A stretch of DNA of 42,668 bases from Pseudomonadota bacterium (GCA_023404705.1 JAEYAU010000211.1:1-42668), one strand, 5' to 3'. Shown: positions 1-10,400, counted from the first letter of the stretch. The notes: generated from the sequence alone by a model not told the origin. Translations and numbers: made by a program.

Positions 1-40
1 GGGGGGTTGGGGGGGGGGGCGGGCGGCCGCGGCCGCCCCC
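1..40. other. Non-biological-looking poly-G / NotI-like contig edge
   Basis: The first 40 bases are almost pure G followed by GC-only sequence that contains an eight-base NotI site (GCGGCCGC, 23-30). Translated in the frame of the gene that follows, it gives a Gly/Pro/Arg string unlike any protein, whereas sensible coding begins at about 42. I infer a sequencing or assembly artefact (poly-G read tail, linker, or collapsed G-rich repeat). The right edge of the contig also ends in a G-rich repeat. Confidence 0.6.
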
Positions 41-41
41 A

Positions 42-665
42 TTCCGGCTCTTGTGCATGGACAGGCAGCCTTTGGGTACTTCCATCAATCTCGCGGAGCC
101 CAAGCACCAAAGGCTCATCGATTCTCACCTGACCGATGTCGACCTGTTGGTGCTCGACAATCTGTCGACTCTGGTCAACGGAGGACCCGAGAACGAGGCT
201 GAGTCCTGGATCCCAGTGCAGAAATGGCTGTTGGACCTCCGCCGGCGCGGGATCACTGTTCTGATCGTCCACCACGCCAGCCGAGGCGGAAACGCACGCG
301 GCTCATCGAAGCGTGAGGACGTGCTCGATACGGTGATCCAGCTCAAGCATCCTGTGGGGTACGACCCGGCAGACGGCGCGCGCTTCGAGGTGCACCTCAC
401 GAAGGCGCGGGGCATCTTCGGGGAGGATGCGATGGCTTTCGAGGCACGGTTAGAGGTTGAGAACGGTGCCGCCAAATGGGTTTGCTCCGATGTGACTGAC
501 GATGATGAGGGGGACCGCCAGCGAGTGCAGGCACTGCGCGATCAAGGCAAGAGCCAGCGCGAGATCGCCCGAGAGACAGGCATGAGCAAATCGGCGGTCA
601 ATCGCAAGCTCAAGAAGAGCCAAAAGCAGGCCGCTTCGTGGCGATCCCGTCAGATGGCGATCTAG
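42..665 (+). CDS. RepA-like AAA/RecA-fold ATPase with C-terminal HTH, 5'-truncated
   Basis: This is the C-terminal part (about 207 residues) of a RepA/AAA_25-type ATPase, a family that loads replication functions on plasmids and integrative elements. The Walker B strand is clear (DLLVLDNLSTLV), and a later strand reads ITVLIVHHASRGG. The Walker A half is missing because the contig starts here. The last 50 residues form a resolvase-like helix-turn-helix (QREIARETGMSKSAVNRKLK), which suggests DNA binding. The frame is open to about base 42; upstream bases look artefactual, so TTG at 51 or ATG at 57 are not believed to be true starts. Family and position suggest it belongs to the mobile element that carries the island. 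Codon use matches the downstream defence genes and not the chromosome. Confidence 0.75.
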   Translation, partial: FRLLCMDRQPLGTSINLAEPKHQRLIDSHLTDVDLLVLDNLSTLVNGGPENEAESWIPVQKWLLDLRRRGITVLIVHHASRGGNARGSSKREDVLDTVIQLKHPVGYDPADGARFEVHLTKARGIFGEDAMAFEARLEVENGAAKWVCSDVTDDDEGDRQRVQALRDQGKSQREIARETGMSKSAVNRKLKKSQKQAASWRSRQMAI

Positions 666-1059
666 TACATGGCCGTCCCGCTGTCCCGTTGCTTTGGCTC
701 TGGGACAGGGCGACACTCGGTGCAGTCGTGTTCTCGCTATTCGAACGGCCGAACTGCAGATTTCCCGGAATTTCCTGAGATTTATGAGAGAGCAAATTAC
801 TATTGTACTGCGGGAGCTTAGATGGGTCAGAGCTCAGAAAAGCGATTTGCTTCTTTTTTATGGGAGCGCAGAGGGTGGTGTGCTCTGACGCGAAATTGGA
901 CTGCTCAAGCCCAACGCGCCGCCGGTTTGCACGCACCCAGGCGAAGCCTCGCCACGTGTTTTCAACAGGTGAGAGGCTCATGGAAATTCTGTACGACAGC
1001 CCGCGGCCTGTTCGGTTAAATGGGCCAGCGGTTTGGATCTAGGTGCGGGGCAATTCGAG
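666..1059. other. Intergenic region upstream of the defence operon
   Basis: No convincing gene lies here. It contains a 7-bp inverted repeat (CTGTCCC 681-687, GGGACAG 702-708), which may mark the end of the ATPase transcript. A weak hairpin with a T-run follows (AAGC 840-843, GCTT 849-852, then CTTTTTT). The operon promoter should be here, but I cannot assign -35/-10 boxes with confidence. The region is AT-richer than the genes around it. Confidence 0.5.
681..708. terminator. Short hairpin after the RepA-like ATPase gene
   Basis: Perfect 7-bp arms CTGTCCC/GGGACAG are separated by 14 bases, 16 bp after the ATPase stop codon. There is no T-run, so it could equally be a protein-binding site. 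A GTCCC unit is also repeated just before the left arm. Confidence 0.3.
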
Positions 1060-3969
1060 ATGGGCGTGAAGGATGGCAGCAAACCGCGGGACGATGTCCG
1101 TCAGGGTCAACTGGATGATGCGATCTTTGCGGCAAGCTTCGGAAAGCTGATCCGCGATGAGGGGCCGGACATCTACCGGAAGGCGGACCGGTTCTTTCAG
1201 AACACCCACCCCACCGCGGCCCTTTCCAAGCTGTGCCGCGACGTGTTCGGTCGTCTGGGCTCGACGGCCGAGGGGGGCGCTGTGCTTCGCCTCTCGACCG
1301 GATTCGGTGGGGGCAAGACTCACGCTCTGATGACCCTATGGCACCTTGCCAAGAACATCACGGATCCGACGATCGGAACCGACCTCCTACCACCTGCGGG
1401 CCGCCCTAAGGCTATCAAGATTGTTGGCATTGACGCGGAAGGCGCCGGTTATCCGATTTTTGCGCGCCATGGCGACCAGGAGGCCAAGAGCCTTGCCGCC
1501 GAACTGGCGTTTCTCTTTGGCGGCGCCAGCGCCTTGAACGGCTTCGGGACGACAAATACGGCCGCGGCGTCGCCCGACGCAGCCACCGTCGAGGCGATGC
1601 TGCCAAACGAGCCGGTTCTCATTCTGCTCGATGAGCTCGTCCTCTACATGGCCAAGCTGACGCAACAGGAGGTCGGGAATCTCGTCGGCTTCCTTCGGAC
1701 GCTGATGACCGCGATCGTTACGCGCAAGCAGGCAGTACTCGTCATCACAGATCCGAAAGATCAGCCGGCCGATGCCGAAAACGCAGCGAGGCTTGCCGAG
1801 CTTGCTCGCATGATCGAACAGCAGACGGGTCGGCAGGCGACGGTCATCGAGCCGATCGGTGATGAGACGGCACAGGTCATCATCCGTCGTCTCTTTGACA
1901 GCGTCGACCCAGCGGCAGCCGCGAAAACCTCCGCTGACTACCATGCTCTCTATCAGCGGGTCGCGGAGGAGCACCCGACACTGGTCCCTGAAGAGGCTCG
2001 CTCTCCTAGCTACGCTGAACGGATCCGAACTTGCTACCCGCTACACCCGCGCCTGCTGAAGACGGCAGAGGAGCGGCTGCGCGTCCTGCCAGACTACAAC
2101 CTCTCGCGCGGCACCCTGCGACTGTTCGCGCGGCTGATCCGCGGTGTTTGGGACGATCCCAACCGCAACCCCGAGCTTATCACCGCGGGTGAGATCGACT
2201 GGTCCAGCCGATCCATCCAAACAGACCTCTTGGAACGACTCGATCGCGAGAAGTTCCGCGCGGCCGTTGGGGCCGATGTTACGGGGCATGCTCGCGAGCT
2301 TGATCATAGCGAGTGGGGCGTGCACCGGCGCGTAGCATCAGCTCTGCTGCTGGAGAGCTTGCCGCTGGAAGCACACAGCGGCTTTGGTCCTGCTGACCTT
2401 ACGCTCGCCGTTCTGCGCACGGACGAGGCGGGTACCGAGCCTGCCGAGGCCCTGGATCACCTAGCCGGAGCCTGTTGGCACATCTATCCGATGAGTGGCT
2501 CTGCCAACGCTTGGCAGTTCCGCTATGAGCCAAACATCCTTAAGCAGATTGAGGAGCGAATGAGCCAGGTGCCGCGCGCCGATGCGCTGGACCGGCTCAA
2601 GACGGATGTTCAGAAGTCTTTTCAGGGCGCCTTTGCGAAGCTCTTGCCATGGCCACCAAGTGCCAAGGCTGTTCCCGAGCGGCCGGAGCTTCAGCTAGCT
2701 CTGTGTGAAAGCGAGGAGATCGCCAAGGCCGTCGTTACTTATCGCGATGACACGCCTGGTGCGCAGACGATGAGAGAGTACCGCAACGCCATCGTTGCGG
2801 TCGCCCCTGATGCTTCCAGTCTCGAAAAAGCGATCCAGCGCATACAGCGACTGAAGGCTGCCGAGGAGATCGAGGAGGAGACGCCAAACTCCGAGGCAGG
2901 GAAGCTTGCTCGTGAGCAGCTGAAGAAGCAGAAGCCTGAGCTGATTAAGGCGGCACGGCTGCAAGCCGCCCGCACCTTCAACAGGCTGGTGCTCGCCGAT
3001 GGCAGCGCGTTGACGATCGACGAACGCTTCATCGTTCCACCTGATGGATCCCCTTTGCAGCTCCCCTCCGGTCAAGATGCAGTGAGGGCCTTTGCCGAAG
3101 ACCGGAAGCTGATTTACGAGCCCACTGACAGCCTCGCTCCCGACTACTTCGTTGACCGGGTTTTCAGCGGCTCCACCCCTCTGGCCGATTCTCCCGAAGT
3201 CCGTACTACGGCCAGCCTGCAGCGTCGGTTCCTCGGAGCGCAGGGTCTCAAGTTGGTCAGCGATCCGAGCGTGATTCGTGCATCGATTCTCCGAGCAGTG
3301 GCCGAAGGCCGCCTTGCCATCAGTCAGGAGGACGGGGTCGCTTTTGATAAAGACGGCGCTGTCCATCTGGCCAACGGGGTTCGCCAACGCGATCCGCATC
3401 GTAAGCTCACCACTCTTCCGATGGACGAGACAACACTTGTAGCGGAGGCGACCAGTAGCACAGCCAAAGAATGGCTGAGGATCGATGGCTTTCAGTACAC
3501 ACCCAAGCCGGGCGATCTTCCCCTGCCGCCGCCGCCGCCGAAGGCCTCCGGCCCAGTCACGACGGCAGACATCGCAGTTGCATGCCAACTGGCTGACAAG
3601 CGCCGACTGCTACAGCTGCGCATACTCTGTCAATCAGCCGCGGATGCGCAAAAGGTCTTGGGCTTTAGCCAGCCTCTCGGGGCGGCACTCGTCCAAATCG
3701 AGGCAGAGGTGGTAGGGGACTTGAAAGACGGTGGGAAGCTGAGCTTCCACGTCGCTGACGCCAAAGTCTCATCCTCGATCAAGCCGTTGACCATGGCGCA
3801 GACACTCGGCAATGCGTTGGTGCCCGGGGGCACCGTTCGAGTCGTAGTAGTTCTTGGCTTTGGATCGGAGGGCAAGGCCGATCTTGGCGCACTCCTGCGC
3901 ACGCTCGAAATGCAATTGCCCGAAGGCAGCACTATCGAGGCCCGCTTCGCGGCCGTATCGGAGAGTTGA
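1060..3969 (+). CDS. DUF499-type P-loop ATPase, first gene of defence operon
   Basis: The product (969 aa) matches the large DUF499 ATPase family often found beside DUF1156 methylases in anti-phage loci. Near the N-terminus the Walker A motif reads GFGGGKTH (about residues 81-88). A Walker B-like strand follows at about 184-192 (EPVLILLDELVLYM). The C-terminal half includes a Lys/Glu-rich helical stretch at about 610-640 and a Pro run (PLPPPPPK). It probably supplies ATP-driven remodelling or sensing for the methylase and helicase encoded next, but its biochemical role is not established. ATG 1060 is chosen because the family-like N-terminus (MGVKDGSKPRDDVRQG) starts there; an in-frame TTG at 1033 would add nine residues. 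No ribosome site is strong for either. The frame is intact, and only 4 bp separate its stop from the GTG start of the next gene. Confidence 0.85.
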   Translation: MGVKDGSKPRDDVRQGQLDDAIFAASFGKLIRDEGPDIYRKADRFFQNTHPTAALSKLCRDVFGRLGSTAEGGAVLRLSTGFGGGKTHALMTLWHLAKNITDPTIGTDLLPPAGRPKAIKIVGIDAEGAGYPIFARHGDQEAKSLAAELAFLFGGASALNGFGTTNTAAASPDAATVEAMLPNEPVLILLDELVLYMAKLTQQEVGNLVGFLRTLMTAIVTRKQAVLVITDPKDQPADAENAARLAELARMIEQQTGRQATVIEPIGDETAQVIIRRLFDSVDPAAAAKTSADYHALYQRVAEEHPTLVPEEARSPSYAERIRTCYPLHPRLLKTAEERLRVLPDYNLSRGTLRLFARLIRGVWDDPNRNPELITAGEIDWSSRSIQTDLLERLDREKFRAAVGADVTGHARELDHSEWGVHRRVASALLLESLPLEAHSGFGPADLTLAVLRTDEAGTEPAEALDHLAGACWHIYPMSGSANAWQFRYEPNILKQIEERMSQVPRADALDRLKTDVQKSFQGAFAKLLPWPPSAKAVPERPELQLALCESEEIAKAVVTYRDDTPGAQTMREYRNAIVAVAPDASSLEKAIQRIQRLKAAEEIEEETPNSEAGKLAREQLKKQKPELIKAARLQAARTFNRLVLADGSALTIDERFIVPPDGSPLQLPSGQDAVRAFAEDRKLIYEPTDSLAPDYFVDRVFSGSTPLADSPEVRTTASLQRRFLGAQGLKLVSDPSVIRASILRAVAEGRLAISQEDGVAFDKDGAVHLANGVRQRDPHRKLTTLPMDETTLVAEATSSTAKEWLRIDGFQYTPKPGDLPLPPPPPKASGPVTTADIAVACQLADKRRLLQLRILCQSAADAQKVLGFSQPLGAALVQIEAEVVGDLKDGGKLSFHVADAKVSSSIKPLTMAQTLGNALVPGGTVRVVVVLGFGSEGKADLGALLRTLEMQLPEGSTIEARFAAVSES

Positions 3970-3973
3970 GACA

Positions 3974-4417
3974 GTGGCGAGTATTCGCGTCCAAGCTACA
4001 CGCGCTGCACCCTTTGCGCTGCGGCTCGTGCAGCGCCGAGACGGTTTGGCAGGGATCATTTATCGCCGCCGCGTGAACGACAGAATGGAAGAGCGTTTCG
4101 ACCGTGTCGCAGCACTATCGCCGCTGGCGCTCACCGCGGCCAGCGGTCTGCTCCGGAATGCAGTGCGTGCCGGTGGAGGATCGGCAAAGTTGGAGCCGGG
4201 TCCCTTCCGCCCTCTCGATGCTGACTGGGGAGCGCGCGTAGCAGGCTTTGCACTTGTGGCGCGAGGACTCCGCGATGCGCGGCGGCTTTCCAAATCAGCT
4301 GAACATTTCCGTGCAGCAGATCCAGCCGAAGCAGCGGCGTGGTTCGGCCGGATGCAGGATGGGCGTGGCCTGCGATGGGTTCGCGCGCTGAGGATCATCA
4401 CGGAGGCAGTAGCCTGA
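3974..4417 (+). CDS. Unassigned 147-aa protein embedded in the defence operon
   Basis: I do not recognise the family. The gene starts at GTG 3974, 4 bp after the DUF499 stop, and its TGA directly abuts the ATG of the methylase, so it is almost certainly co-transcribed and translationally coupled. The product is Arg/Ala-rich and basic at its start (ASIRVQATRAAPFALRLVQ), has no Cys, no signal peptide and no membrane segment, and ends in a helical segment (GLRWVRALRIITEAVA). The same frame is open further upstream (ATG 3854), but that start would overlap the DUF499 gene by more than 100 bp. Related operons often carry a small accessory gene at this place (for example DUF3780-type), yet I cannot show that this is one. 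A DNA-binding or bridging subunit is possible but unproven. Confidence 0.75.
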   Translation: MASIRVQATRAAPFALRLVQRRDGLAGIIYRRRVNDRMEERFDRVAALSPLALTAASGLLRNAVRAGGGSAKLEPGPFRPLDADWGARVAGFALVARGLRDARRLSKSAEHFRAADPAEAAAWFGRMQDGRGLRWVRALRIITEAVA

Positions 4418-7400
4418 ATGGTTGATGAAGCAGAAGTGGTCCGCCCGCGATTGCTGATTGAAGAGTGGCTCCCAGCCGCAGCCATCGGCGTCGAGTCGAT
4501 GCGAGAACGGAGCACCGGCCTAAATCCTCCAAACGCGCGTCTGCACGTCTGGTGGGCTCGGCGGCCCCTAGCCGCAAGTCGTGCGGCTGTTTTGGCTAGC
4601 GTGCTGCCGGCCGATTTTCCGCGCGATGTGTTTGAGCGGCTGATGGGGTTTTATGGATCCGCCGATCGTGTCGTGCAAGCTGAGGAGCTTTTGATCACCG
4701 CCCGAGCAACCGGGAAGAAGATTGACAATCCCCACGGGGCTCGAGCCTTCCGCGCGCGCCTCCAACCGCGAGACATCGCGACTGCACATAGCGCAACCCA
4801 GCGCATCTGGGGCCGCCTCCCGATTGTCAGCGACACGATGGCTGGCGGCGGGTCCATTCCGTTGGAAAGTGCTCGGCTTGGCTTTCCAACGTCAGCTAAT
4901 GAATACAATCCAGTCGCCTGTAGCGTCTTGGAAGCAACTTTGGACTATCCCTTCCGATTTGGGCGGAACCTCGCCCGAGCTACTCGGAAATGGGGTGATG
5001 TTTGGCGCAAGCGCTTCATACAGCGAATGGAACGGTTCTTTCCTACTCCATCGAATGACTCAAGTGAGCCGATGCCGCCGCTCTGCTACATCTTCGCTCG
5101 TACCGTTCCGTGTCCCAGCACTAGATATCCAACGCCGTTGGTGCCGGACTGGCACCTTTTGAAGCCGAAGGGCGGCATACCGCTCGTGGCAAACCCGATC
5201 GTGGATAAAAGAAGTGGCACGTGGACCACCGAAATTCGCACGGTGGGTGAGGGGCGTGGCTCACTGCCGGCGGCGCCACTGCGCACCTACAGCAAGGGCA
5301 AAGGCATCAGCCTGTTTACTGGCGAGGCCATGTCTGCTGACTGGATCAAGTCGCAGGCCCAACAAGGTAAGATGCAAAGTGCAATCTACGCCGTCGCCTC
5401 GAAGTCCCCCAAGGGGTTAAAGTTCCGCCCTCCGGTGAGAGGAGATTTCGAGGCACTTGAGGCCGCAGAGGCGCAGTTAGCCCAATGGCGTGGAATATGG
5501 GAGCGAAACAACGTTATTCCCACAGAGGAATACCCGACGGTCTCTACCGATCTTAGGCCACGTACTTACGGGATGCCGCGGTGGGCCGACATGTTCAGTC
5601 CACGTCAGCTCCTCGGCTTCGGCGTGCTGATGGAAGAACTGCGTTCACTCCGGCCGCAAATCCTAGCGGAAGAGGGAAGTGAGAGCGGCGAGGCCGTAGT
5701 TCATCTCCTCGCCTTGGCTCTTGATAAACTTGCCAACTATAACTGCAATCTCGCCTCTTGGCACGTAACACATCAGGTGATTCGAGGCATATTTGATCGC
5801 CACGACTTTTCATTCAAGCCGACTTACACTGAAATGGCGCCACTTCAACGGGGCAGTGGACTAGATTGGGCACTAGACAGTGTCATCGACGCATACGAAG
5901 AACTTGCCACTCTCCCCAAGATGAATGACGTTTCCCCTCCTGAAATCACGCAAAGCTCGGCAAGGTCGCTCGTTCAACTTTCGGACCATTCGGTAGACGC
6001 CATCATCGTGGATCCACCGTACTCGGACAATGTGCAATACAGCGAGTTGGCTGACTTTTTCTATGTTTGGTTGAAGCGCAATCAAGGGCATCGCAGGCCC
6101 GAATGGTTCTCGTCAATCCTTTGTGAGAACGATGAAGAAGCAGTAAAGAATGAAGCTCGTTTCCGCGTGAGCGCAAAGAGCGCCGCGGAAGCAGGAGCAC
6201 TTGCCCAGGCGCACTATCAGCGTCTGATGACTCAGGCATTCGCTGAAGCGAAACGTGTGCTGCGCCCCGAAGGCGTGCTAACCGTAATGTTCACTCACAA
6301 GAAGCAGGAAGCTTGGGAGGCCTTATTCGCCTCGCTGATTGAAGCAGGTTTCGTCATTACTGCGACGTGGCCGGTTAAGACCGAAAGCGAACACAGCCTG
6401 CATCAAGCTAAGAAGAATGCGGCGCAATCAACCGTTATTCTGGTGGCTCGCGTGCGTGCACCGGGGGCGGGAACGGGCTATTTCGACGCCCGCATGCAAG
6501 CGGAGATCAAAGTGGTCGCTGAGGGTAGTGCGGAGCGCCTCGCATCGGAGAAGCTAAATCCAGTCGATCAACTCGTTGGCAGCTTCGGCCCCGCCATGGC
6601 GGTCTTTTCGGCATACGACCAAGTGAAGACCGATACGGGAGAGACGGTCGAGGTTGGCCGAGCGATCGACATCGCAGCAGATGCAGTAGCAAACTGGCGT
6701 ATCCGCCAACTCGCGGCGGGCGGACTTGCAGGCGTCGAGCCGGAGGCGCAATTCGCGCTCCTATGCTGGGCCACTTTGGGCGCCGCCGAGTTCCGTTTCA
6801 ACGAGGCAAAACTACTCGGGCATGCAGTGGGCATGGATGTTGGGGCACTGGAGCAGGCCGGATTGATCACGAGGAAAGCTGACAAAGTCAACATCCTCTC
6901 AGCCTCCGCCCGGAGACGCGAAGGGCCACTGCGCGAGGAAGAAGCACGACAGCTGTTGTTTGCAGGGGCATCCGAGGATCGAAAGCGGCTGAAGAAGGCC
7001 GACGCGCTGAAGATTCATCCGCGCGATCCCGTGTTCCGCACGCATCTCGACAGGGCACAGGCGCTAGCATTGGTTTATGCGGACGCCGGCGGTGGTGCGG
7101 CCGGTATTGGCGCGGCAAAGGGGTTCTGCGCGCGCCATAGCGTTAAGCCTGGAGATGCGACTGCTCGCTTGATCGAAGCTTTGCTGCGAGCGGCCCCAGC
7201 AGCTGTTCGCCGGCCAAAGACCGAAATGGCTGGAAAGTTCCCGGAGTTTCTGGCCTGGCATGCCTTATTGGAGCCGCTCCTCGGCGTGAGTCCTCCCGAC
7301 TGGACGGTTAAGGGCCCTGATCAACACGTTTTGGAGCTGCTCGCCAAACCGGGCGAAAACACCGACGAAGATGAGGCCGAGACAGGTGAGGACGATGGCG

Positions 7401-7426
7401 CCGAGGAGGAAGAGGAGGAGGAATGA
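4418..7426 (+). CDS. DUF1156-type adenine-specific DNA methyltransferase
   Basis: A 1002-aa putative N6-adenine DNA methylase. The N-terminus carries the signature of the DUF1156 family (LLIEEWLPAAAIGVESMRER, then NPPNARLHVWWARRPLAASR). The AdoMet-binding motif I is DTMAGGGSIPLE (about 139-150), followed by an acidic strand end NEYNPVA. The catalytic motif IV is DPPY at 532-535 (IIVDPPYSDNVQYSEL). Because motif I precedes DPPY by nearly 400 residues, a target-recognition region may lie between them. The C-terminus ends in an extremely acidic tail with seven Glu in a row. In its operon it is likely to mark self DNA, with the ATPase, helicase and nuclease acting on unmarked DNA; this is inference. 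It starts immediately after the small gene and overlaps the helicase gene by 4 bp (ATGA). Confidence 0.88.
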   Translation: MVDEAEVVRPRLLIEEWLPAAAIGVESMRERSTGLNPPNARLHVWWARRPLAASRAAVLASVLPADFPRDVFERLMGFYGSADRVVQAEELLITARATGKKIDNPHGARAFRARLQPRDIATAHSATQRIWGRLPIVSDTMAGGGSIPLESARLGFPTSANEYNPVACSVLEATLDYPFRFGRNLARATRKWGDVWRKRFIQRMERFFPTPSNDSSEPMPPLCYIFARTVPCPSTRYPTPLVPDWHLLKPKGGIPLVANPIVDKRSGTWTTEIRTVGEGRGSLPAAPLRTYSKGKGISLFTGEAMSADWIKSQAQQGKMQSAIYAVASKSPKGLKFRPPVRGDFEALEAAEAQLAQWRGIWERNNVIPTEEYPTVSTDLRPRTYGMPRWADMFSPRQLLGFGVLMEELRSLRPQILAEEGSESGEAVVHLLALALDKLANYNCNLASWHVTHQVIRGIFDRHDFSFKPTYTEMAPLQRGSGLDWALDSVIDAYEELATLPKMNDVSPPEITQSSARSLVQLSDHSVDAIIVDPPYSDNVQYSELADFFYVWLKRNQGHRRPEWFSSILCENDEEAVKNEARFRVSAKSAAEAGALAQAHYQRLMTQAFAEAKRVLRPEGVLTVMFTHKKQEAWEALFASLIEAGFVITATWPVKTESEHSLHQAKKNAAQSTVILVARVRAPGAGTGYFDARMQAEIKVVAEGSAERLASEKLNPVDQLVGSFGPAMAVFSAYDQVKTDTGETVEVGRAIDIAADAVANWRIRQLAAGGLAGVEPEAQFALLCWATLGAAEFRFNEAKLLGHAVGMDVGALEQAGLITRKADKVNILSASARRREGPLREEEARQLLFAGASEDRKRLKKADALKIHPRDPVFRTHLDRAQALALVYADAGGGAAGIGAAKGFCARHSVKPGDATARLIEALLRAAPAAVRRPKTEMAGKFPEFLAWHALLEPLLGVSPPDWTVKGPDQHVLELLAKPGENTDEDEAETGEDDGAEEEEEEE
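7401..7422 (+). promoter_or_regulatory. Ribosome binding site inside poly-Glu codons of the methylase
   Basis: The last Glu codons of the methylase are a run of GAG/GAA triplets that form a repeated GAGG Shine-Dalgarno core ending at the ATG (7423) of the helicase gene. Start and stop overlap as ATGA. The acidic tail and the ribosome site are therefore the same bases, which implies strong translational coupling. Confidence 0.6.
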
Positions 7427-10400
7427 GCCTCTCCCTCCGTGATGTGAACTGGCCTCGTTTTCTGCGTGCTCCGGACGGGCAGCTCGTTGCTCGCCTCTAT
7501 GAGCCAGCGCTGACACGAGCGGTTCGGTACGATCGCTGTTGCGCTTACTTTTCCTCCTCGGTTCTGTCCGCCGCCGCTTCAGGCTTTGGCGCATTTATCC
7601 AGCGGGTCTTAGATGGCGCGGTACCCAACAAGCCCGCCATTCGTCTCCTGGTGAACGAAGAGCTGTCAGAGAACGATTTGAACGCGCTCCTTGACGCGGG
7701 TCAGGAAGCCCCGCTGATCGATGCACTTCTGTCGCGGTTCGGAAGTCCCGCGTCCGCGCTACAGAAACGCCGCCTGGAGATGCTAGCTTGGCTTGTTCGA
7801 GAGGGCTGGCTGGTTGTCAAAGTCGGCCTGATGCGGCAGGCCGATGGCATCCTCCATGCGAAGTTTGGGCTGTTTGTGGATGCGCAAAACGATGCCGTGG
7901 TGTTCTCCGGAAGCGGCAACGAAAGCGCCAGAGGGCTGCGCGGCAACTACGAAAAGCTAGAGGTAAGCACAAGCTGGACTGATGCCGAACGCCACCACCA
8001 CTTCCAAGAAGAGTTTGCGGCACTCTGGTCGGGCGAAGATCCTGCGGTCGCCACAGTCTCCTTGCCCGATGCAGTACGCGATGAGCTGATCAAACTCGCG
8101 CCCGAGGCAGAACCGCCCATCGAGGGGGAGGACAATTTCCGGCGCCAACGCGCAGCAATGCTCTGGCACTACGCGCTTGCTTCTCCGTTCTTTGCTGACG
8201 GGGGCGCCGCGACCTCCGATGCCATGGCGCCGGTGACGCTCTGGCCGCACCAACGGCACGTGGTGCGCGAGACCGCGGAGGCTTGGCCGGACGGACGCTT
8301 GCTCTGCGATGAAGTCGGAATGGGCAAGACCGTCGAGGCCATACTGGTGCTACGGCGTTTGCTAGCAGGCCGAGGCATTCGCCGCGCCTTGCTGCTCCCG
8401 CCTGCAAACCTTTTGCAGCAGTGGCAGGCCGAACTGCGTGAGAAGGGCGGACTGCGGGTGCCTCGCCTCGAGGGGCCTCGCACTCTGGTGTGGCCTGACG
8501 GTTCTCGGCAACCAGTGACAGGGCTCGCCGAAGCTCTTCAGCAGGACTTGCTCTTGCTGAGTCGCGAAACGGCTCGCACCGAAGGCAATCTTCCGGCTTT
8601 GTTGGCCGCTCAGCCTTGGGATCTTGTGTTGCTGGATGAGGGCCATGCAGCCCGGCGAGCGAGTCAGATCGAAGGAGAGTTTAACGCACCAACTCTGCTC
8701 CTAGGTCTGCTCCGCCGCCTGCAGGCGACCGGCCAAGCGCGGAGCATCATGGTCCTATCGGCAACCCCCATGCAGACACATCCATGGGAGCCGTGGGACC
8801 TCCTCCAAATCCTTGGAGAAGGCGGACTATGGCTGTCGGGTTTCCACATCGTCCGGCGCTTCTATCAAGCGATTGCCGACTTGCAGAACGGTCGGCTCAC
8901 ACGCGGCGAAGCGGCGGGGCTCGCTCGTCTCCTTCTTGAAACACGAGACAGGCCACCGGCGCCTTCTGAGCTCAACCTGCCGCCGATCGAGGATGTCCAG
9001 CAGTTTTCCATGGCACTCACCTTCTTGCCGCCGGCCTCGCGAGAGATCGCGGTTCACTGGCTCAAGAGGTGTTCACCGCTCGCCCGGCGGATGCACCGAA
9101 ACACGCGCCAGACGCTCAGGCGCTACCATCAGATGGGTCTCCTCGATCGCGCTCCACCGAGGCGTGATGTGAAAGAGGACCCCTTCGACTTCGAAACTGA
9201 TGAGGAGCGCGAAGTCTACGAGACCGTGACGAGCTACATCGACCGGCGCTTCCAAGAATTGGAGGGCCAAAAGCCCGGCAAAGGATTCGTTATGACCATC
9301 TACCGGCGCCGAGCAGCTAGCTCGCCGTGGGCTCTGCGGCAGAGCCTTGAACGGCGCGCTATTGGCCTGAAGGCGGTCATCGCGCAGCGCGCCTACGATG
9401 ACTCCATTCTAGACCTCGATGATGCCGAAGAGCTTGAAGACCTGCTGAACGTCAAGCTCACCTCAGCCTTACCCGAGTCGCCTGACGAAGCTCGGACCGA
9501 GCTGGCCGAGGTGGAGAACCTGCTATCACGGATCGACGGCTTGGGCGGGCTGGACACGAAGCGTGATCGCCTCGTGTCTTGGGTGAAAAGGTTGACCGCG
9601 GACGGTCGTGCCGTACTGGTGTTCACCGGCTATGCCGACACGATGGAGTATCTCCGTGGCAGTCTGACCGGCGCTTTTGGAGCTGCAGTGGCGTCCTACT
9701 CAGGCGGCGGGGGAGCAATCCGCCTGGGCGCTGAGTGGAAGTCAGTCTCGAAAGAAGCTGTCACAAAGGGCCTGCGGGATGGCGCAATCAAGGTACTGGT
9801 CTGCACAGACGCCGCGAGCGAGGGCCTGAACCTTCAGGCAGCAGGTGCTCTTGTCAATTTCGACCTCCCTTGGAATCCATCCAAGGTCGAGCAACGAATA
9901 GGTCGCGTCGACCGTATCGGGCAAGAGCAATCGGTGCTTCCGATCGTCAATCTCTACCTGCAGGACAGCGTGGACGAGCGCGTCTATCGGGCCTTAGCGA
10001 CCCGCTGCGGATTGTTCGAGACTTTTGTTGGGCCAATGCAGCCAGTCCTCTCGCAAGCAATGCGGATGCTGATTGGCCGTGAGCACGTCAACGAGGAAAC
10101 GCTGGCGAAGGCCGCAGACGCCATCAAGGCTGACCCGGCCCTCATGCAAGCTTATCCCGAGGACGACGCCTTGCCAATTCCGGCGGAGGACAGTCTGGTT
10201 CGGCCAGAGCACGCAGAAGCTCTTCTAGATGCGCTGGACGGGACAGATGTCAGTGTGAAAGCCGAGACGAATGCGGTGCACCTGATTGGTAGTGGTCCGC
10301 TTCGCATAGCGACCCACCCGTCCGGGATCGAGACGAACGTGCATGCAAGCTCCATCGACGGATTGGATGCGCGCCAATGGGAGTTGCTGCGTCAGCTTCA

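Noticed and set aside
610..981. Open frame antisense between the ATPase and the DUF499 gene
   Set aside because: It has Ser/Arg-rich shadow composition, no ribosome site and no recognisable domain.
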